This document shows, piece by piece, positions 34,326 through 44,008 of a stretch of 64,000 nucleotides of DNA; the first letter of the stretch is position 1; every line of letters begins with the position of its first letter. The stretch is taken from the NCBI RefSeq assembly GCF_023650515.1, contig NZ_CP096016.1:555130-619129 (forward strand), given 5' to 3'. Position numbers and translations under genes: made by a program. A model generated the notes under the pieces. That model did not search any database and was not told where the DNA came from. It worked only from the letters and a program-made list of their open reading frames with translations. This stretch comes from Alkalimarinus coralli. Lineage in GTDB: Bacteria; Pseudomonadota; Gammaproteobacteria; Pseudomonadales; Oleiphilaceae.

Positions 34326-35873
34326 ATGAATGCAATAGAACTAAATATTTTTAACAGTCGACTAGAGGCTATCTGCGATGAGATGGGAGTGACCCTCAAG
34401 CGCTCTGCATTTTCCCCTAACATAAAAGACCGGCTGGATTTTTCGTGCGCAATATTTGATGGCAAAGGAAAACTGTGTGCTCAGGCCGCTCATGTGCCTG
34501 TTCATCTGGGGAGCATGGCTTATGCAATGGAAGGTGTTATCGAGCGCCAAGAGTGGGCTGAAGGCGATATGCTGGTAATGAATGACCCTTTTTTGGGTGG
34601 AACCCACTTGCCTGATGTGACGGTTATTGCGCCGGTATTTATTGGTGGTGAATTGACGGCCTTTGTTGCTAATCGAGCCCATCATGCCAATATTGGAGCA
34701 TCAACACCGGGTTCTATGCCCGTCTCTAGCACACTGGAAGAAGAGGGGGTTCTTATTAAACCCCAGCTATTGATTAAAGCTGGGGTCAACAATAAGCAAG
34801 TGTGGAATCAGCTGGCTTTTAACACGGGGCAGGGGGAAGATGACTTTCTCGGCGACTTTCAGGCTCAGGTCAGCGCCAATCAAGGCGGTGTCAAGCGTTT
34901 GTCGCTACTAATACGGGAGCTGGGGGCGGACACTTTTTTGAGTCATGTCGTAGAGTTAAATAGCTATGCGCGCCGTTTGTCCCGCTCGGCTCTTTCTGCT
35001 CTGCCTGACGGACGATACGTGTTTGAAGATATAATGGATTCAGATGGTTTTGGTCAAAGCGAGATTGCAATTTGCTTGTCTATGACGATTTCTGAAGGCA
35101 GCATTTCTCTTGACTTTAGCAATACTTCCCCGCAAGTTCGGGGCAATATCAACTGCCCATTAAGTGTTACTGCAGCGGCTGCGTATTACGTGTTTCGGTG
35201 CCTGATGCCGGAACAGATGCCTGCTTGTGCCGGTGCTTTTGATTCAATAGCGTTGATTGCACCAAAAGGCTCTCTGGTGAATGCAGAGTTCCCTGCTGCG
35301 GTTGCTGCAGGCAATGTTGAAACGAGTACGCGGCTGGTTGACGTTATTATCGGGGCTTTAGCCAAGGCTTCGCCTGAGGGCCTGCCAGCAGCAAGCCAGG
35401 GAACGATGAATAATATTGCAATGGGGGCGAGCAATAGCGGCGGTAAATGGGATTATTATGAGACGATTGCAGGTGGTGGAGGTGCATCAAAAGGTCGCTG
35501 CGGACTGTCAGTGGTACAAACGCATATGACAAACACGCTAAACACACCCATTGAGAGCCTGGAAATGCATTACCCTTTACTTGTGACTCAGTACAGTGTT
35601 CGAAGAGAAAGTGGTGGCCTGGGCCTATGGAGAGGGGGAGATGGAGTCACAAAGCGCTATCGTTTCAAAGAGCCGGCGACTGTTACATTACTAACCGAAA
35701 GAAGAGTATCCGGCCCCTGGGGTAATAATGGTGGGGGTACTGCTGCCGTTGGTGTAAATCTCTACAATGAGAAACCTGTTGGGGGTAAAGTCAGTTTTAA
35801 GATCGTGCCTGGAGATACCGTGGAGATAAATACGCCTGGCGGCGGTGGTTGGGGGGATATTCATTCGATATAG
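34326..35873 (+). CDS. Hydantoinase B / 5-oxoprolinase-type subunit, orphan
   Basis: 515 residues. HyuB-family segments: CDEMGVTLKRSAFSPNIKDR near the N-terminus, GDMLVMNDPFLGGTHLPDV and ANRAHHANIGASTPGSMP. Normally HyuB acts with HyuA (ATP-grasp-like), hydrolysing 5-oxoproline or hydantoins in an ATP-dependent way; no hyuA lies beside it (argD is divergent and grxD follows). It may work with a distant HyuA, or have taken another role. RBS is weak (GGAAATGTTGAG). Unusual as a single gene. Confidence 0.85.
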   Translation: MNAIELNIFNSRLEAICDEMGVTLKRSAFSPNIKDRLDFSCAIFDGKGKLCAQAAHVPVHLGSMAYAMEGVIERQEWAEGDMLVMNDPFLGGTHLPDVTVIAPVFIGGELTAFVANRAHHANIGASTPGSMPVSSTLEEEGVLIKPQLLIKAGVNNKQVWNQLAFNTGQGEDDFLGDFQAQVSANQGGVKRLSLLIRELGADTFLSHVVELNSYARRLSRSALSALPDGRYVFEDIMDSDGFGQSEIAICLSMTISEGSISLDFSNTSPQVRGNINCPLSVTAAAAYYVFRCLMPEQMPACAGAFDSIALIAPKGSLVNAEFPAAVAAGNVETSTRLVDVIIGALAKASPEGLPAASQGTMNNIAMGASNSGGKWDYYETIAGGGGASKGRCGLSVVQTHMTNTLNTPIESLEMHYPLLVTQYSVRRESGGLGLWRGGDGVTKRYRFKEPATVTLLTERRVSGPWGNNGGGTAAVGVNLYNEKPVGGKVSFKIVPGDTVEINTPGGGGWGDIHSI

Positions 35874-35995
35874 CTGTCATGAATCAAGATAGTAGTCGAC
35901 TAATATAGTCGGATATAGAAAAAAAGAGTAGAATGTCGACCAATAAGTTATCAGTATTCGCTAATGTTTTATTTTCCTGATTTGGAGGTGTACCT

Positions 35996-36325
35996 ATGGA
36001 TATAATGGATACGATTAAAGAGCAGATAGAAAGCAATGATATATTGCTGTACATGAAAGGTACTCCGCAGGCGCCTCAATGTGGTTTTTCCGCTAAAACT
36101 GTTCAGTCACTAATGGCCTGTGGCGAAAGATTTGCCTATGTTAATATTCTGGAAAATTCAGATATTAGAGAGAATTTGAAAGTTTACTCCAACTGGCCTA
36201 CGTTCCCTCAGCTTTACGTTAAAGGCGAACTGGTTGGGGGTTGTGACATTGTTCTTGAAATGTATGAAAGTGGTGAGCTGAAAGAGTTGGTTAAAAAAGC
36301 GGCTGAGTCTGCATCTGAAAGTTAG
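35996..36325 (+). CDS. grxD: Monothiol glutaredoxin
   Basis: 109 residues. Active-site CGFS with C29 (QCGFSAKT), WPTFPQLYVKGELVGGCDI for glutathione binding. Grx4-type protein that coordinates and transfers [2Fe-2S] clusters with BolA/Fra-like partners and glutathione. RBS GGAGGTGTACCT is present. Followed by a strong terminator at 36347-36376. Cytosolic. Confidence 0.97.
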   Translation: MDIMDTIKEQIESNDILLYMKGTPQAPQCGFSAKTVQSLMACGERFAYVNILENSDIRENLKVYSNWPTFPQLYVKGELVGGCDIVLEMYESGELKELVKKAAESASES

Positions 36326-36346
36326 TGCTCCGTCTTGTTTGATATC

Positions 36347-36376
36347 AAAGCCACGTTGTATAGCGTGGCTTTTTTA
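36347..36376 (+). terminator. Intrinsic terminator after grxD
   Basis: AAAGCCACG, loop TTGTATAG, CGTGGCTTT and further T (T6 in all): classical. Confidence 0.88.
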
Positions 36377-36407
36377 TTTGTTGATATTTATGTTTGTAGA
36401 CCCTGCT

Positions 36408-37277
36408 TTATTGATTATTTGAAATAGGGTTATACCTAATAGATACCCGGTATTTGAAACCGAATGACTTGTCTTTCTTTGGCGGCGCAGGGTAGGGGCT
36501 TGCGTCCAAAGCTATCCTCCTGACAGCCTGATCTAATATTCTATGACCGCTGGATTTTTTGACTAATGCGTTTTTAAGTGAGCCATTTGAGAAAAGCATC
36601 AGTTCCAGTGTCAATGTTTTACTCTCTTTAAGCTTGCTGATGATTGGGTATAGGCGGTCATGAAACTCTGGGTTTGTAAGTTTCTCAAACAATTTTGTTT
36701 CATATTCCGAGAGCTCTGGTAGCTCAGGGTCGCTGGATAGTTGGGTTACGGAGGCTTTCATCTCCTCTTGTTGTCGAAACAGGGATGCAATCTCCGCGAA
36801 TGATTTTGATGCCGCCTGACTTTTACTCGATACGGCAATATCTCTTCTAACATCAGGAAGGTCTGTTTTAATTTTTGGAATAAATATATTTTCTTGTTTG
36901 ACTGATTCTGAAGACTCGTTCGGCGTTGTTTTAGTGTCCGTGCCTTGTGTGTTTTCTTTGGCAGAGCTTACCTGGTTATTGCTCGTTGATGCTGTTGTGA
37001 TTAGCTCTTTTGAAGCATTCAGCAGCTTCTCTTTGTTTAATATCTCTTCAGCTGTTTCCTCGGGTTTATTCGAAGGGTTGTTTGCTTGCGTTTGGATTGC
37101 TGAGCTTGTGGGCTTTGATGAAATAACAATCTGTACCGGGATGGTCTTTTTGGTTTCTATTTCGGGGAGTATATGAAAGAGTGCAATACCAAGCAATGTG
37201 TGAAATAAGATCGCAACGGATATTGCGAGTGCGATTCTATAAGAGGATGTGGTGTTAGTTTTTTGCATATACAGCAT
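36408..37277 (-). CDS. TonB-like energy transducer
   Basis: 289 residues. One N-terminal membrane helix (ALAISVAILFHTLLGIALFHIL, about 16-37), a long Ser/Thr/Lys-rich periplasmic spacer, then a C-terminal fold of TonB type (LTLELMLFSNGSLKNALVKK, SSGHRILDQAVRRIALDA). TonB proteins couple ExbBD energy to outer-membrane receptors. There is no ExbB/ExbD or receptor nearby; the DUF1631 gene is upstream. The spacer lacks the usual Pro-Lys/Glu repeats, so it could also be a TolA-like protein. Start could be at 37268. Confidence 0.7.
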   Translation of the reverse strand: MLYMQKTNTTSSYRIALAISVAILFHTLLGIALFHILPEIETKKTIPVQIVISSKPTSSAIQTQANNPSNKPEETAEEILNKEKLLNASKELITTASTSNNQVSSAKENTQGTDTKTTPNESSESVKQENIFIPKIKTDLPDVRRDIAVSSKSQAASKSFAEIASLFRQQEEMKASVTQLSSDPELPELSEYETKLFEKLTNPEFHDRLYPIISKLKESKTLTLELMLFSNGSLKNALVKKSSGHRILDQAVRRIALDASPYPAPPKKDKSFGFKYRVSIRYNPISNNQ

Positions 37278-37336
37278 GCAGAAGGAGTCCAGCCATCTGA
37301 TGGGTTAACTCCTCCCAGCTAGACTCTCGGTTAGGG

Positions 37337-39571
37337 TTATTGGGCTGCTGCGCCAGACATTTTGCGAAGATTACCCATTACGGAGTTCATTGCCCGGTCA
37401 ACCAGTAGCCCTTGTTCAAGCACTTTTACTCGACCTTTCCTCATCTCATGGGCAAGCTCGCGCCTGCTTTTCTCAACCACCTTGAGCCCCATTCTATTAA
37501 CAAATATCAGACAGTCGGCTTCGTCTATTTTTGTTGATAGTTTGCAGCGGAATTTGCTGCCATTAACCAGTGAAAACTCTATCCAGCTGCCGGACTCAAT
37601 CGCATCCACTTTGAGTAGATGTTCTGTAATTGCAGCATCCTCAATCTCTTTTTGCTTCTGGATGGCTGTTTTTTCGATTATTGAGGTGTGTGCAGAAGGT
37701 GCCTCATCCGCAAGCTTGCTTATGTTCTCCGGTTCACTTTTCGTAGCCGCCGATAGCGATTGCTGTTTGAATGCATCGGTCAAGGCCTTTTTCATATCCG
37801 CCATGGTCTGATCCAGACGAGCGGAGTTATAGGATACTTCCTGCAAGCCTGACTTAATCTCTTTGAGCAAACCTGGTACTGTTCTGACCCATCGTTGCCT
37901 TGCTTTGTCATCTGAGTGGGGCATTAAGCACCAGATCAACTGCTCAAGAGTGTCGGTCGTTTGTTGCCAGCGGTGCTCTTTGTCGTCTTTGAGATAAGCA
38001 AGAAACATTACTCGGCTCCAGCCATTTTGTATTGTCTCTTTGGCTGTTGCCGGGATATTCACTGACGCTAGTTTCGACTTGATAATATCTTCAACTGTCT
38101 GCTGGGCTTTATTGGATTTGATCCGTCCTTCTTCTGATTCCTTTGTTCTCTGTTCAACGATCTTTGCTTTGCGCTCCTCTTTCTCGATAAATGATGAGAA
38201 CTGCTGGTAAAGCGTGTCAAAAAGCTGAATGTCGCCGCTAAATTCATCCAGTACGGTGTGCACTACACTGTGAATTTGCTCATAAAGCTTATCCCGTTGC
38301 TTCTCTGACGCATCATTCCAGCCAATACCTGCCTTCGCAAGTGCGTTCAGTAGCTTGCGTGCGGGGTGACTGTTCTTGGAAAAGAACGTCTTGTCTTTAA
38401 TGACAACCTTCAGGATTGGAATTTGGAGTCGGCTAATCAGCACCTGTATTGGTGCGGATAAATTGTAATCTTCAAGAATGAACTCAAATAGCATGGATAC
38501 CAGATTGATCAGGTCTTCATCCATCTGGTTTAAGCTGGAGCTCTCTCCGGATGCCTTGTTTTTCTGCTCCAGCAGTGCACCTAATGCGTCTCGAATATTG
38601 ATAACGGTTGGAGTCTTGTCATCGAGGATCTGCTGTGGCATTTGCTCTTGCAGTGTTGAGAGCATGGACATCAGCTCACTATCTGCAACAAACTCTACAC
38701 TTCCGTTGGTTGGCGCTGAAAACCCGGTGCCTGTTTGTTGACGAACATTGGCAAGCAGTGATTGTAGCTGGGAAAATATCTCGATCCCGCTGGCTGCCTT
38801 ATCTGTGCTATCCGAATATGCAGTGTCGATAGGTGAAACTGAAGAGTTGCTGCTTTTTGCTGTGGCTCTGCTTTTCTTGTGCTGATGCTTGAGATCAGGA
38901 AGTATGCCCGCTTCAATCAGTTTTTTGTTGGCGCGTTCATAAACATCGCCAAGGTTTGACATAACAAAACGGTCAAACTGCTTGTAGACAATTAGCTTCT
39001 CCCGGATATCAATTTCCAGATTTATGCATGCCTGTGTAAATGCGTTGCAGATATGTTCTGGGTCGAGAGGGTTGGCTATATCATCTCTGTTTTCCGGGCT
39101 GTAAATTGATGACATGCGGGTTTGAATTTGAAGAAGTTGGCCCTGAAAGTTTGCTCGGGCTTTCGTTATCATCGTATTGGTTGCAACATCTTCTTCGAGC
39201 GCATCTTCTTGTACCAGCGAGAGGCTGTCTACATTTACGTCGTCAAGAGCGTCTTTTGCACCTGAGTGCTTCAGCCTGGGAGGTGTTTTGAATAAGTTGG
39301 AGAGTGCAAGTTGAAAGTGGTTTTCAATGCCTTTTCGTTGAATTCGAATCTCTCTCATGGCTTCAAAGAAGCGGTTTTGCTCATTATTGCTTCTGGCACC
39401 GTTTGCAAGCTCAAAAAACGAGTCATCAATACCGTCGAACATGCTTTGTAGCAGTTCCATTAGGGAAGAGATAGCATCTGTTTGAATGGTCTTCATATCC
39501 TTATGAATGTTGTGTGCTAACCCCGACATTTTATGATCTTTAATATAGCTAATGCCAGATTGGTTGTTCAT
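37337..39571 (-). CDS. DUF1631-family protein
   Basis: 744 residues, helical and coiled-coil rich. The first ~600 residues match the DUF1631 pattern (FFEAMREIRIQRKGIENHFQ near 70; ISRLQIPILKVVIKD near 385; NALAKAGIGWN). The last ~100 residues include GSWIEFSLVNGSKFRCKLS and FVNRMGLKVVEKSR, which look like a PilZ-like beta barrel. DUF1631 is a family of unknown function in gammaproteobacteria; the C-terminal resemblance to PilZ would suggest cyclic-di-GMP or pilus relevance, but the RxxxR/DxSxxG signature is absent. Confidence 0.8.
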   Translation of the reverse strand: MNNQSGISYIKDHKMSGLAHNIHKDMKTIQTDAISSLMELLQSMFDGIDDSFFELANGARSNNEQNRFFEAMREIRIQRKGIENHFQLALSNLFKTPPRLKHSGAKDALDDVNVDSLSLVQEDALEEDVATNTMITKARANFQGQLLQIQTRMSSIYSPENRDDIANPLDPEHICNAFTQACINLEIDIREKLIVYKQFDRFVMSNLGDVYERANKKLIEAGILPDLKHQHKKSRATAKSSNSSVSPIDTAYSDSTDKAASGIEIFSQLQSLLANVRQQTGTGFSAPTNGSVEFVADSELMSMLSTLQEQMPQQILDDKTPTVINIRDALGALLEQKNKASGESSSLNQMDEDLINLVSMLFEFILEDYNLSAPIQVLISRLQIPILKVVIKDKTFFSKNSHPARKLLNALAKAGIGWNDASEKQRDKLYEQIHSVVHTVLDEFSGDIQLFDTLYQQFSSFIEKEERKAKIVEQRTKESEEGRIKSNKAQQTVEDIIKSKLASVNIPATAKETIQNGWSRVMFLAYLKDDKEHRWQQTTDTLEQLIWCLMPHSDDKARQRWVRTVPGLLKEIKSGLQEVSYNSARLDQTMADMKKALTDAFKQQSLSAATKSEPENISKLADEAPSAHTSIIEKTAIQKQKEIEDAAITEHLLKVDAIESGSWIEFSLVNGSKFRCKLSTKIDEADCLIFVNRMGLKVVEKSRRELAHEMRKGRVKVLEQGLLVDRAMNSVMGNLRKMSGAAAQ

Positions 39572-39842
39572 TAAATACTCCCATGGACGACTCTCAACCT
39601 GATGATCTTGCCGAGCTCACCGAATGCACCACTTTATATGTGCTTATTATTAGTCTGCCTCTGTCATGATACATTTACCTTTTTAAGTATGCATGCCTAC
39701 TTAATCACTTAGCAGAGTGTATTTCAAAAATCAAACTTAAGGCTAGTATAGCAATAAAATATAACAAAAAAACACAGAAAATCGCTATTTCTTTGGGGTT
39801 TTTTCACTTTATTGCATTTATGTGCGGCAGGGCAGGGCTCTG

Positions 39843-41102
39843 TCATTTAGAGGGGGGTGAAATCCTTACTGTTTTGACAACGTTGTCTTTTATTTGTCGT
39901 ATTTCCATTTTGTGTTTGTGGAGCTTAAGGCATACGCTTGTGTCGGGGATGGATTCCAGGGCTTCAGTTATTAGGCCGTTGAGGGTTTTGGGGCCAGATG
40001 TTGGGAGATTCCAGGAGAGTGTTTTGTTTATAGAGCGAATGGTTGCGGAGCCGTCTATGATATAGCTTCCATCTTCCAGTGGTGTAATGTCGGCACTACT
40101 GGAGGAAAAATTGGTGGTAAATTCACCCACAATTTCTTCGAGAATGTCTTCCATTGTTGCGATCCCCATAATATCTCCATACTCATCTACAACAATGCCT
40201 ATGCGTCTCTTCTCTTTCTGAAAATTCATGAGCTGCGTATGGAGGGGGGTGCTTTCGGGTATGAAATATGGTTCCCGGCACTCTTGTAGCAATGATGCTT
40301 TGTTGGGCGTTTCCTGTGAGAGTACCCGGGTTAGATTTCGCAGATGCAGTATGCCGATGATGTTGTTAATGTCATTCTTGTAAATGGGGAGTCTGGTGTG
40401 TTGACTGGACTGAATTTGGGTGATGATATCCGAAAAATCGTCCTCAATATCTATGCCTACGATCTCGTTTCTGGGCACCATGATGTCGTTAACGGTTACT
40501 TTCTCCAAGTCCAGTATGCCGACCAGCATATCTTGGTGTTTGCGAGGGATTAATGCCCCGGCTTCGTTGACAAGTGTTCTAAGTTCTTCTCGGCTTAGGT
40601 TGTCAGAATTGCTGTTATCTTGACTGATGCCTAGTAGCCTTAAGAGATTGTTGGTAATCAGGTTAACGCTCCAGACCAGTGGATAAAGCAGCTTAAGCAG
40701 TGGAGTAAGGATGTATGATGCTGGAAAGGCGATTTTTTCTGGGTAGAGTGCTGCCAGTGTTTTGGGGGTGACTTCTGCAAAAATAAGTATTACGAGGGTG
40801 AGGAGTGCGGTCGCGATGGCAATGCCGGCGTCACCCCAGAGCCTGAGAGCAATTATTGTTGCAATTGAAGAGGCGAAAATATTTACAAAATTGTTACCGA
40901 TCAGTATGACGCCAATCAGCTGGTCGGTACGGTCAAGGAGTTTGCTGGCTCTCTGGGCGCCCTTGTGTCCATTTCTGGTCAGGTGCTTCAGACGATACCG
41001 GTTGAGCGACATCATTCCTGTTTCTGAGCTGGAAAAAAAACCTGACAGGATAATTAGCAGTATCAGTATAAAAAATAATAACTCGGTTGAGCTTTCGTTC
41101 AA
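39843..41102 (-). CDS. CorB/YfjD-like CNNM membrane protein with CBS domains
   Basis: 419 residues with a TTG start (no nearby ATG precedes the first helix). Four N-terminal membrane segments form a DUF21/CNNM domain (LLFFILILLIILSGFFSSSE, TGMMSLNRYRLK). Two CBS motifs (VNDIMVPRNEIVGID and MGIATMEDILEEIVGEF) and a C-terminal CorC_HlyC domain follow. The family is linked to magnesium and cobalt efflux. It is the usual neighbour of the CcsA-like gene ahead of ffh. Cell location: inner membrane. Confidence 0.9.
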   Translation of the reverse strand: MNESSTELLFFILILLIILSGFFSSSETGMMSLNRYRLKHLTRNGHKGAQRASKLLDRTDQLIGVILIGNNFVNIFASSIATIIALRLWGDAGIAIATALLTLVILIFAEVTPKTLAALYPEKIAFPASYILTPLLKLLYPLVWSVNLITNNLLRLLGISQDNSNSDNLSREELRTLVNEAGALIPRKHQDMLVGILDLEKVTVNDIMVPRNEIVGIDIEDDFSDIITQIQSSQHTRLPIYKNDINNIIGILHLRNLTRVLSQETPNKASLLQECREPYFIPESTPLHTQLMNFQKEKRRIGIVVDEYGDIMGIATMEDILEEIVGEFTTNFSSSSADITPLEDGSYIIDGSATIRSINKTLSWNLPTSGPKTLNGLITEALESIPDTSVCLKLHKHKMEIRQIKDNVVKTVRISPPSK

Positions 41103-41174
41103 TGTGGTAGGTGCTCTTGCGGAAGGTTAAGTTCGAAGACTAAATTGCATTAATTGGCCTGTCAATAGTTGCCT

Positions 41175-41969
41175 TTAGAGTATGATCTCAATGACCAGTT
41201 TGCTTCCAAAATATCCGAGCATAAGAAATAGGCAGCCCCACAAAGTCCACTTGCTTGCGGTGATGCCTCTCCAGCCTTTTACCTGTCTGCCAATCAGTAG
41301 AGCTGCAAAAATAGACCAGGCAATGATCGATAGTATGGTTTTGTGCGCCAGATGCTGGGCGAAGAGGTTGTCTATAAATATTGCTCCGCTGACAATTCCC
41401 AGGGTTAAAAGAATCAGCCCGGTCCATATCATTTCAAACAGGAGTGTTTCCATAGTTTGCAGGGGGGGGAGATTGCGGATCAGGAGGCTTGTATAGTTTG
41501 TTTTTAGTTGCTTGTTTTGGAGATATAGCAAAAATGCCTGACCGGCGGCCAGTGTGAAAACGCTGTAAGCAAGAACCGAAAGAATAATGTGAGATAGTAT
41601 GCCGCTGTTTTGGTATGTAAGTTCTTCAGGGCTGGCGTCAAATAGTAGTGCGCAAATGATGGTGGCAATGGCGATTGGGTAAGTGACCAAAAACAGGTTT
41701 TGGGTGGGTCTCTGCACGCTAATGATAAGAAGTACGGCGACGATTAAGCTTGCGAAAAGCGATGATGCATTAAAGAAGCTGAGATCCAGTCCCCCATTTA
41801 CGGAAACGAGGCCGTAGGTCATTGTGCTATGAGCGGCTGCGGCGACCAGTCCGATTAACAGTGCGAAAAACGGCTTTGAGGGTACCTTGCGAAAATAAAT
41901 TAGCGCTTGGTAAGTTGTGCCAAGCGTATAAAGAGCTATTGATGTCAGCCCGAAAAAAAGTATGTTCAT
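41175..41969 (-). CDS. CcsA/YpjD-type cytochrome c assembly membrane protein
   Basis: 264 residues, eight or so predicted helices. Belongs to the CcsA/CcmC/YpjD superfamily, with a WWD-free short form: HSTMTYGLVSVNGGLDLS near the N-terminus, LSHIILSVLAYSVFTLAAGQAFLLYL and HKTILSIIAWSIFAALLIGR later. Histidines in HSTMTY and LAHKTIL are candidate haem ligands. ATG 41969 is preferred to 41999. It is divergent from ffh, a conserved gammaproteobacterial arrangement; the true role is not established. Confidence 0.85.
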   Translation of the reverse strand: MNILFFGLTSIALYTLGTTYQALIYFRKVPSKPFFALLIGLVAAAAHSTMTYGLVSVNGGLDLSFFNASSLFASLIVAVLLIISVQRPTQNLFLVTYPIAIATIICALLFDASPEELTYQNSGILSHIILSVLAYSVFTLAAGQAFLLYLQNKQLKTNYTSLLIRNLPPLQTMETLLFEMIWTGLILLTLGIVSGAIFIDNLFAQHLAHKTILSIIAWSIFAALLIGRQVKGWRGITASKWTLWGCLFLMLGYFGSKLVIEIIL

Positions 41970-42160
41970 GGTCGTCCGTAAGGATGTGGTCTGGTACAAA
42001 ACAAGCTATAGATTACCAGTCATCTGCGTGTCTGTGTACTGTTTAATATCAAAGCGTTTAAACTTCTTCTTCCGATCTCTGTTAAGTGTTGTCTCGTTTT
42101 GTTGGAAACTCTCGGTTATAATGGCCCGATTGTAACATTTTGGAATCGACGAGACGCATC

Positions 42161-43540
42161 ATGTTTGAGAACTTAACGGACCGACTTTCTGGTAGCCTGA
42201 AAAAAATTACAGGTCAGGCTAAGCTCACCGAAGATAATATAAAAGAGACCCTCAGGGAAGTGAGAATGGCACTGCTGGAAGCAGATGTGGCGCTGCCTGT
42301 TGTTAAAGAATTTGTTGAGCAGGTTAAGTTGCGGTCAGTTGGGCAGGAGGTAATGAGAAGCCTTACGCCTGGTCAAGAGTTTGTCCGAGTCGTAGATGCT
42401 GAGCTTCAGCGAGTTATGGGGGATACCTGTGAATCGTTGGATTTGTCAGCTCAGCCGCCTGCAGTCATCATGATGGCTGGTTTGCAGGGGGCTGGTAAAA
42501 CAACCACCGTGGCCAAGTTGGCTCGCTTTTTGACTGAGCGAGAAAAGAAAAAGGTTATGGTTGTCAGTGCCGATGTATATAGGCCTGCCGCGATCAAGCA
42601 GCTGGAAACCTTGGCCTCTGAAGTGGGTGTCGAGTTTTTCCCCAGCAGCGCTGACCAGAATCCAGTAGACATTGCTTCCTCTGCAATCGATTCTGCAAAG
42701 AAAAAGTTTATGGATGTGGTGATTGTCGATACTGCAGGCCGCTTGCATGTTGATGAACAGATGATGGGTGAGATTAAACAGCTCCATGAGGCTGTTAATC
42801 CGGTTGAAACCCTGTTTGTGGTCGACTCAATGACAGGGCAGGATGCGGCTAATACCGCTAAAGCATTTAATGACGCGTTGCCGCTGACGGGGGTTGTGTT
42901 AACTAAAACTGACGGTGACGCGCGTGGTGGTGCTGCGCTTTCTGTTCGCTCTATCACAGGTAAGCCTATTAAATTTATGGGGGTGGGCGAAAAGACGGAT
43001 GCGTTAGAACCGTTCTATCCTGATCGAGTTGCTTCTCGTATATTGGGGATGGGGGATGTTCTGACTCTTATTGAAGAGGCAGAGCGAAATCTGGACAAGA
43101 AGAAGGCAGAAAAACTCACCAAAAAGATTAAGAAAGGTAAAGGTTTTGATCTGGAAGATTTCCGTGATCAGCTATTACAGATGAAAAATATGGGGGGGAT
43201 GGGGAATCTTCTCGACAAGTTGCCTGGCATGGGGCAGATGGCACAGGCTGCGCAACAGCATGTTAATGATAAGTCGCTTGGGCAGATGGAGGCGATGATA
43301 TGCTCGATGACGCCGCACGAAAGGCGTTTCCCTGATATTATTAATAACCCAAGAAAACGCCGTATTGCCGCCGGTTCCGGTACGCAGATTCAGGATGTTA
43401 ACCGTCTTTTAAAGCAGCATAAACAAATGCAGAAAATGATGAAAAAATTTACCAAAAAAGGCGGTATGGCAAATATGATGAGAGGCATGAAAGGGATGAT
43501 GCCGCCGGGTGGGGGCTTCCCTCCAATGGGGCGAATGTAG
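42161..43540 (+). CDS. ffh: Signal recognition particle protein
   Basis: 459 residues. SRP GTPase that binds signal sequences on nascent chains and, with 4.5S RNA and FtsY, targets them to the membrane. GTPase motifs: GLQGAGKTTTVAKLARFL (G1), DTAGRLHVDE (G3) and TKTDGDARGG (G4). The C-terminal M domain is methionine-rich (MGGMGNLLDKLPGMGQM; final MMRGMKGMMPPGGG). The ATG at 42161 is used since Ffh begins MFENLTDRL. The 16S processing operon (rpsP...) follows after 157 bases. Confidence 0.98.
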   Translation: MFENLTDRLSGSLKKITGQAKLTEDNIKETLREVRMALLEADVALPVVKEFVEQVKLRSVGQEVMRSLTPGQEFVRVVDAELQRVMGDTCESLDLSAQPPAVIMMAGLQGAGKTTTVAKLARFLTEREKKKVMVVSADVYRPAAIKQLETLASEVGVEFFPSSADQNPVDIASSAIDSAKKKFMDVVIVDTAGRLHVDEQMMGEIKQLHEAVNPVETLFVVDSMTGQDAANTAKAFNDALPLTGVVLTKTDGDARGGAALSVRSITGKPIKFMGVGEKTDALEPFYPDRVASRILGMGDVLTLIEEAERNLDKKKAEKLTKKIKKGKGFDLEDFRDQLLQMKNMGGMGNLLDKLPGMGQMAQAAQQHVNDKSLGQMEAMICSMTPHERRFPDIINNPRKRRIAAGSGTQIQDVNRLLKQHKQMQKMMKKFTKKGGMANMMRGMKGMMPPGGGFPPMGRM

Positions 43541-43697
43541 CGCTTTATCATAGTCTATAAAAAATATGGCGTGTTTTTAGTAAAAAAATCAAAATATAGG
43601 TTTTAAAAAGGTTTTTTTTTGAATAGAATATGCGCCCTTTCGAATGCCATACGTTTGTTGTGTGGTTGTTAACAGCATTAACAGGATACCTAGCGAA

Positions 43698-43946
43698 ATG
43701 GTTACAATCCGTTTAGCTCGTGGCGGCTCTAAAAAACGCCCGTTTTATCATTTGTCAGTTACAGATAGTCGCAATGCTCGCGATGGTCGTTATATCGAAC
43801 GCGTAGGTTTTTTTAACCCTATTGCTCGTGGCCAGGAAGAGCGTCTGCGTGTTGATAGCGAACGTGTTAAATTCTGGTTGGAGCAAGGTGCTACAACTTC
43901 AGAGCGCGTTGCTAAATTATTGAAAGAAGTTCAAGCTGCTGCTTAA
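43698..43946 (+). CDS. rpsP: 30S ribosomal protein S16
   Basis: 82 residues, start [21 protein letters not shown] with ATG 43698. It binds the 16S rRNA 5' domain and aids 30S assembly. First gene of rpsP-rimM-trmD-rplS, a conserved operon. Signature [18 protein letters not shown] near residue 25. The longer upstream start at 43644 (MPYVCCVV) is rejected since S16 is short and begins at this motif. Confidence 0.98.
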   Translation: MVTIRLARGGSKKRPFYHLSVTDSRNARDGRYIERVGFFNPIARGQEERLRVDSERVKFWLEQGATTSERVAKLLKEVQAAA

Positions 43947-44008
43947 TTGCGTTAAGCAATAAGTGTCAGTCTCAGCATCAAGACAGTATTATAAGCTAGA
44001 GGGTTGTC

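Noticed and set aside
43644-43697. Upstream start for rpsP
   Set aside because: S16 begins at [10 protein letters not shown]; the extension is not S16-like.
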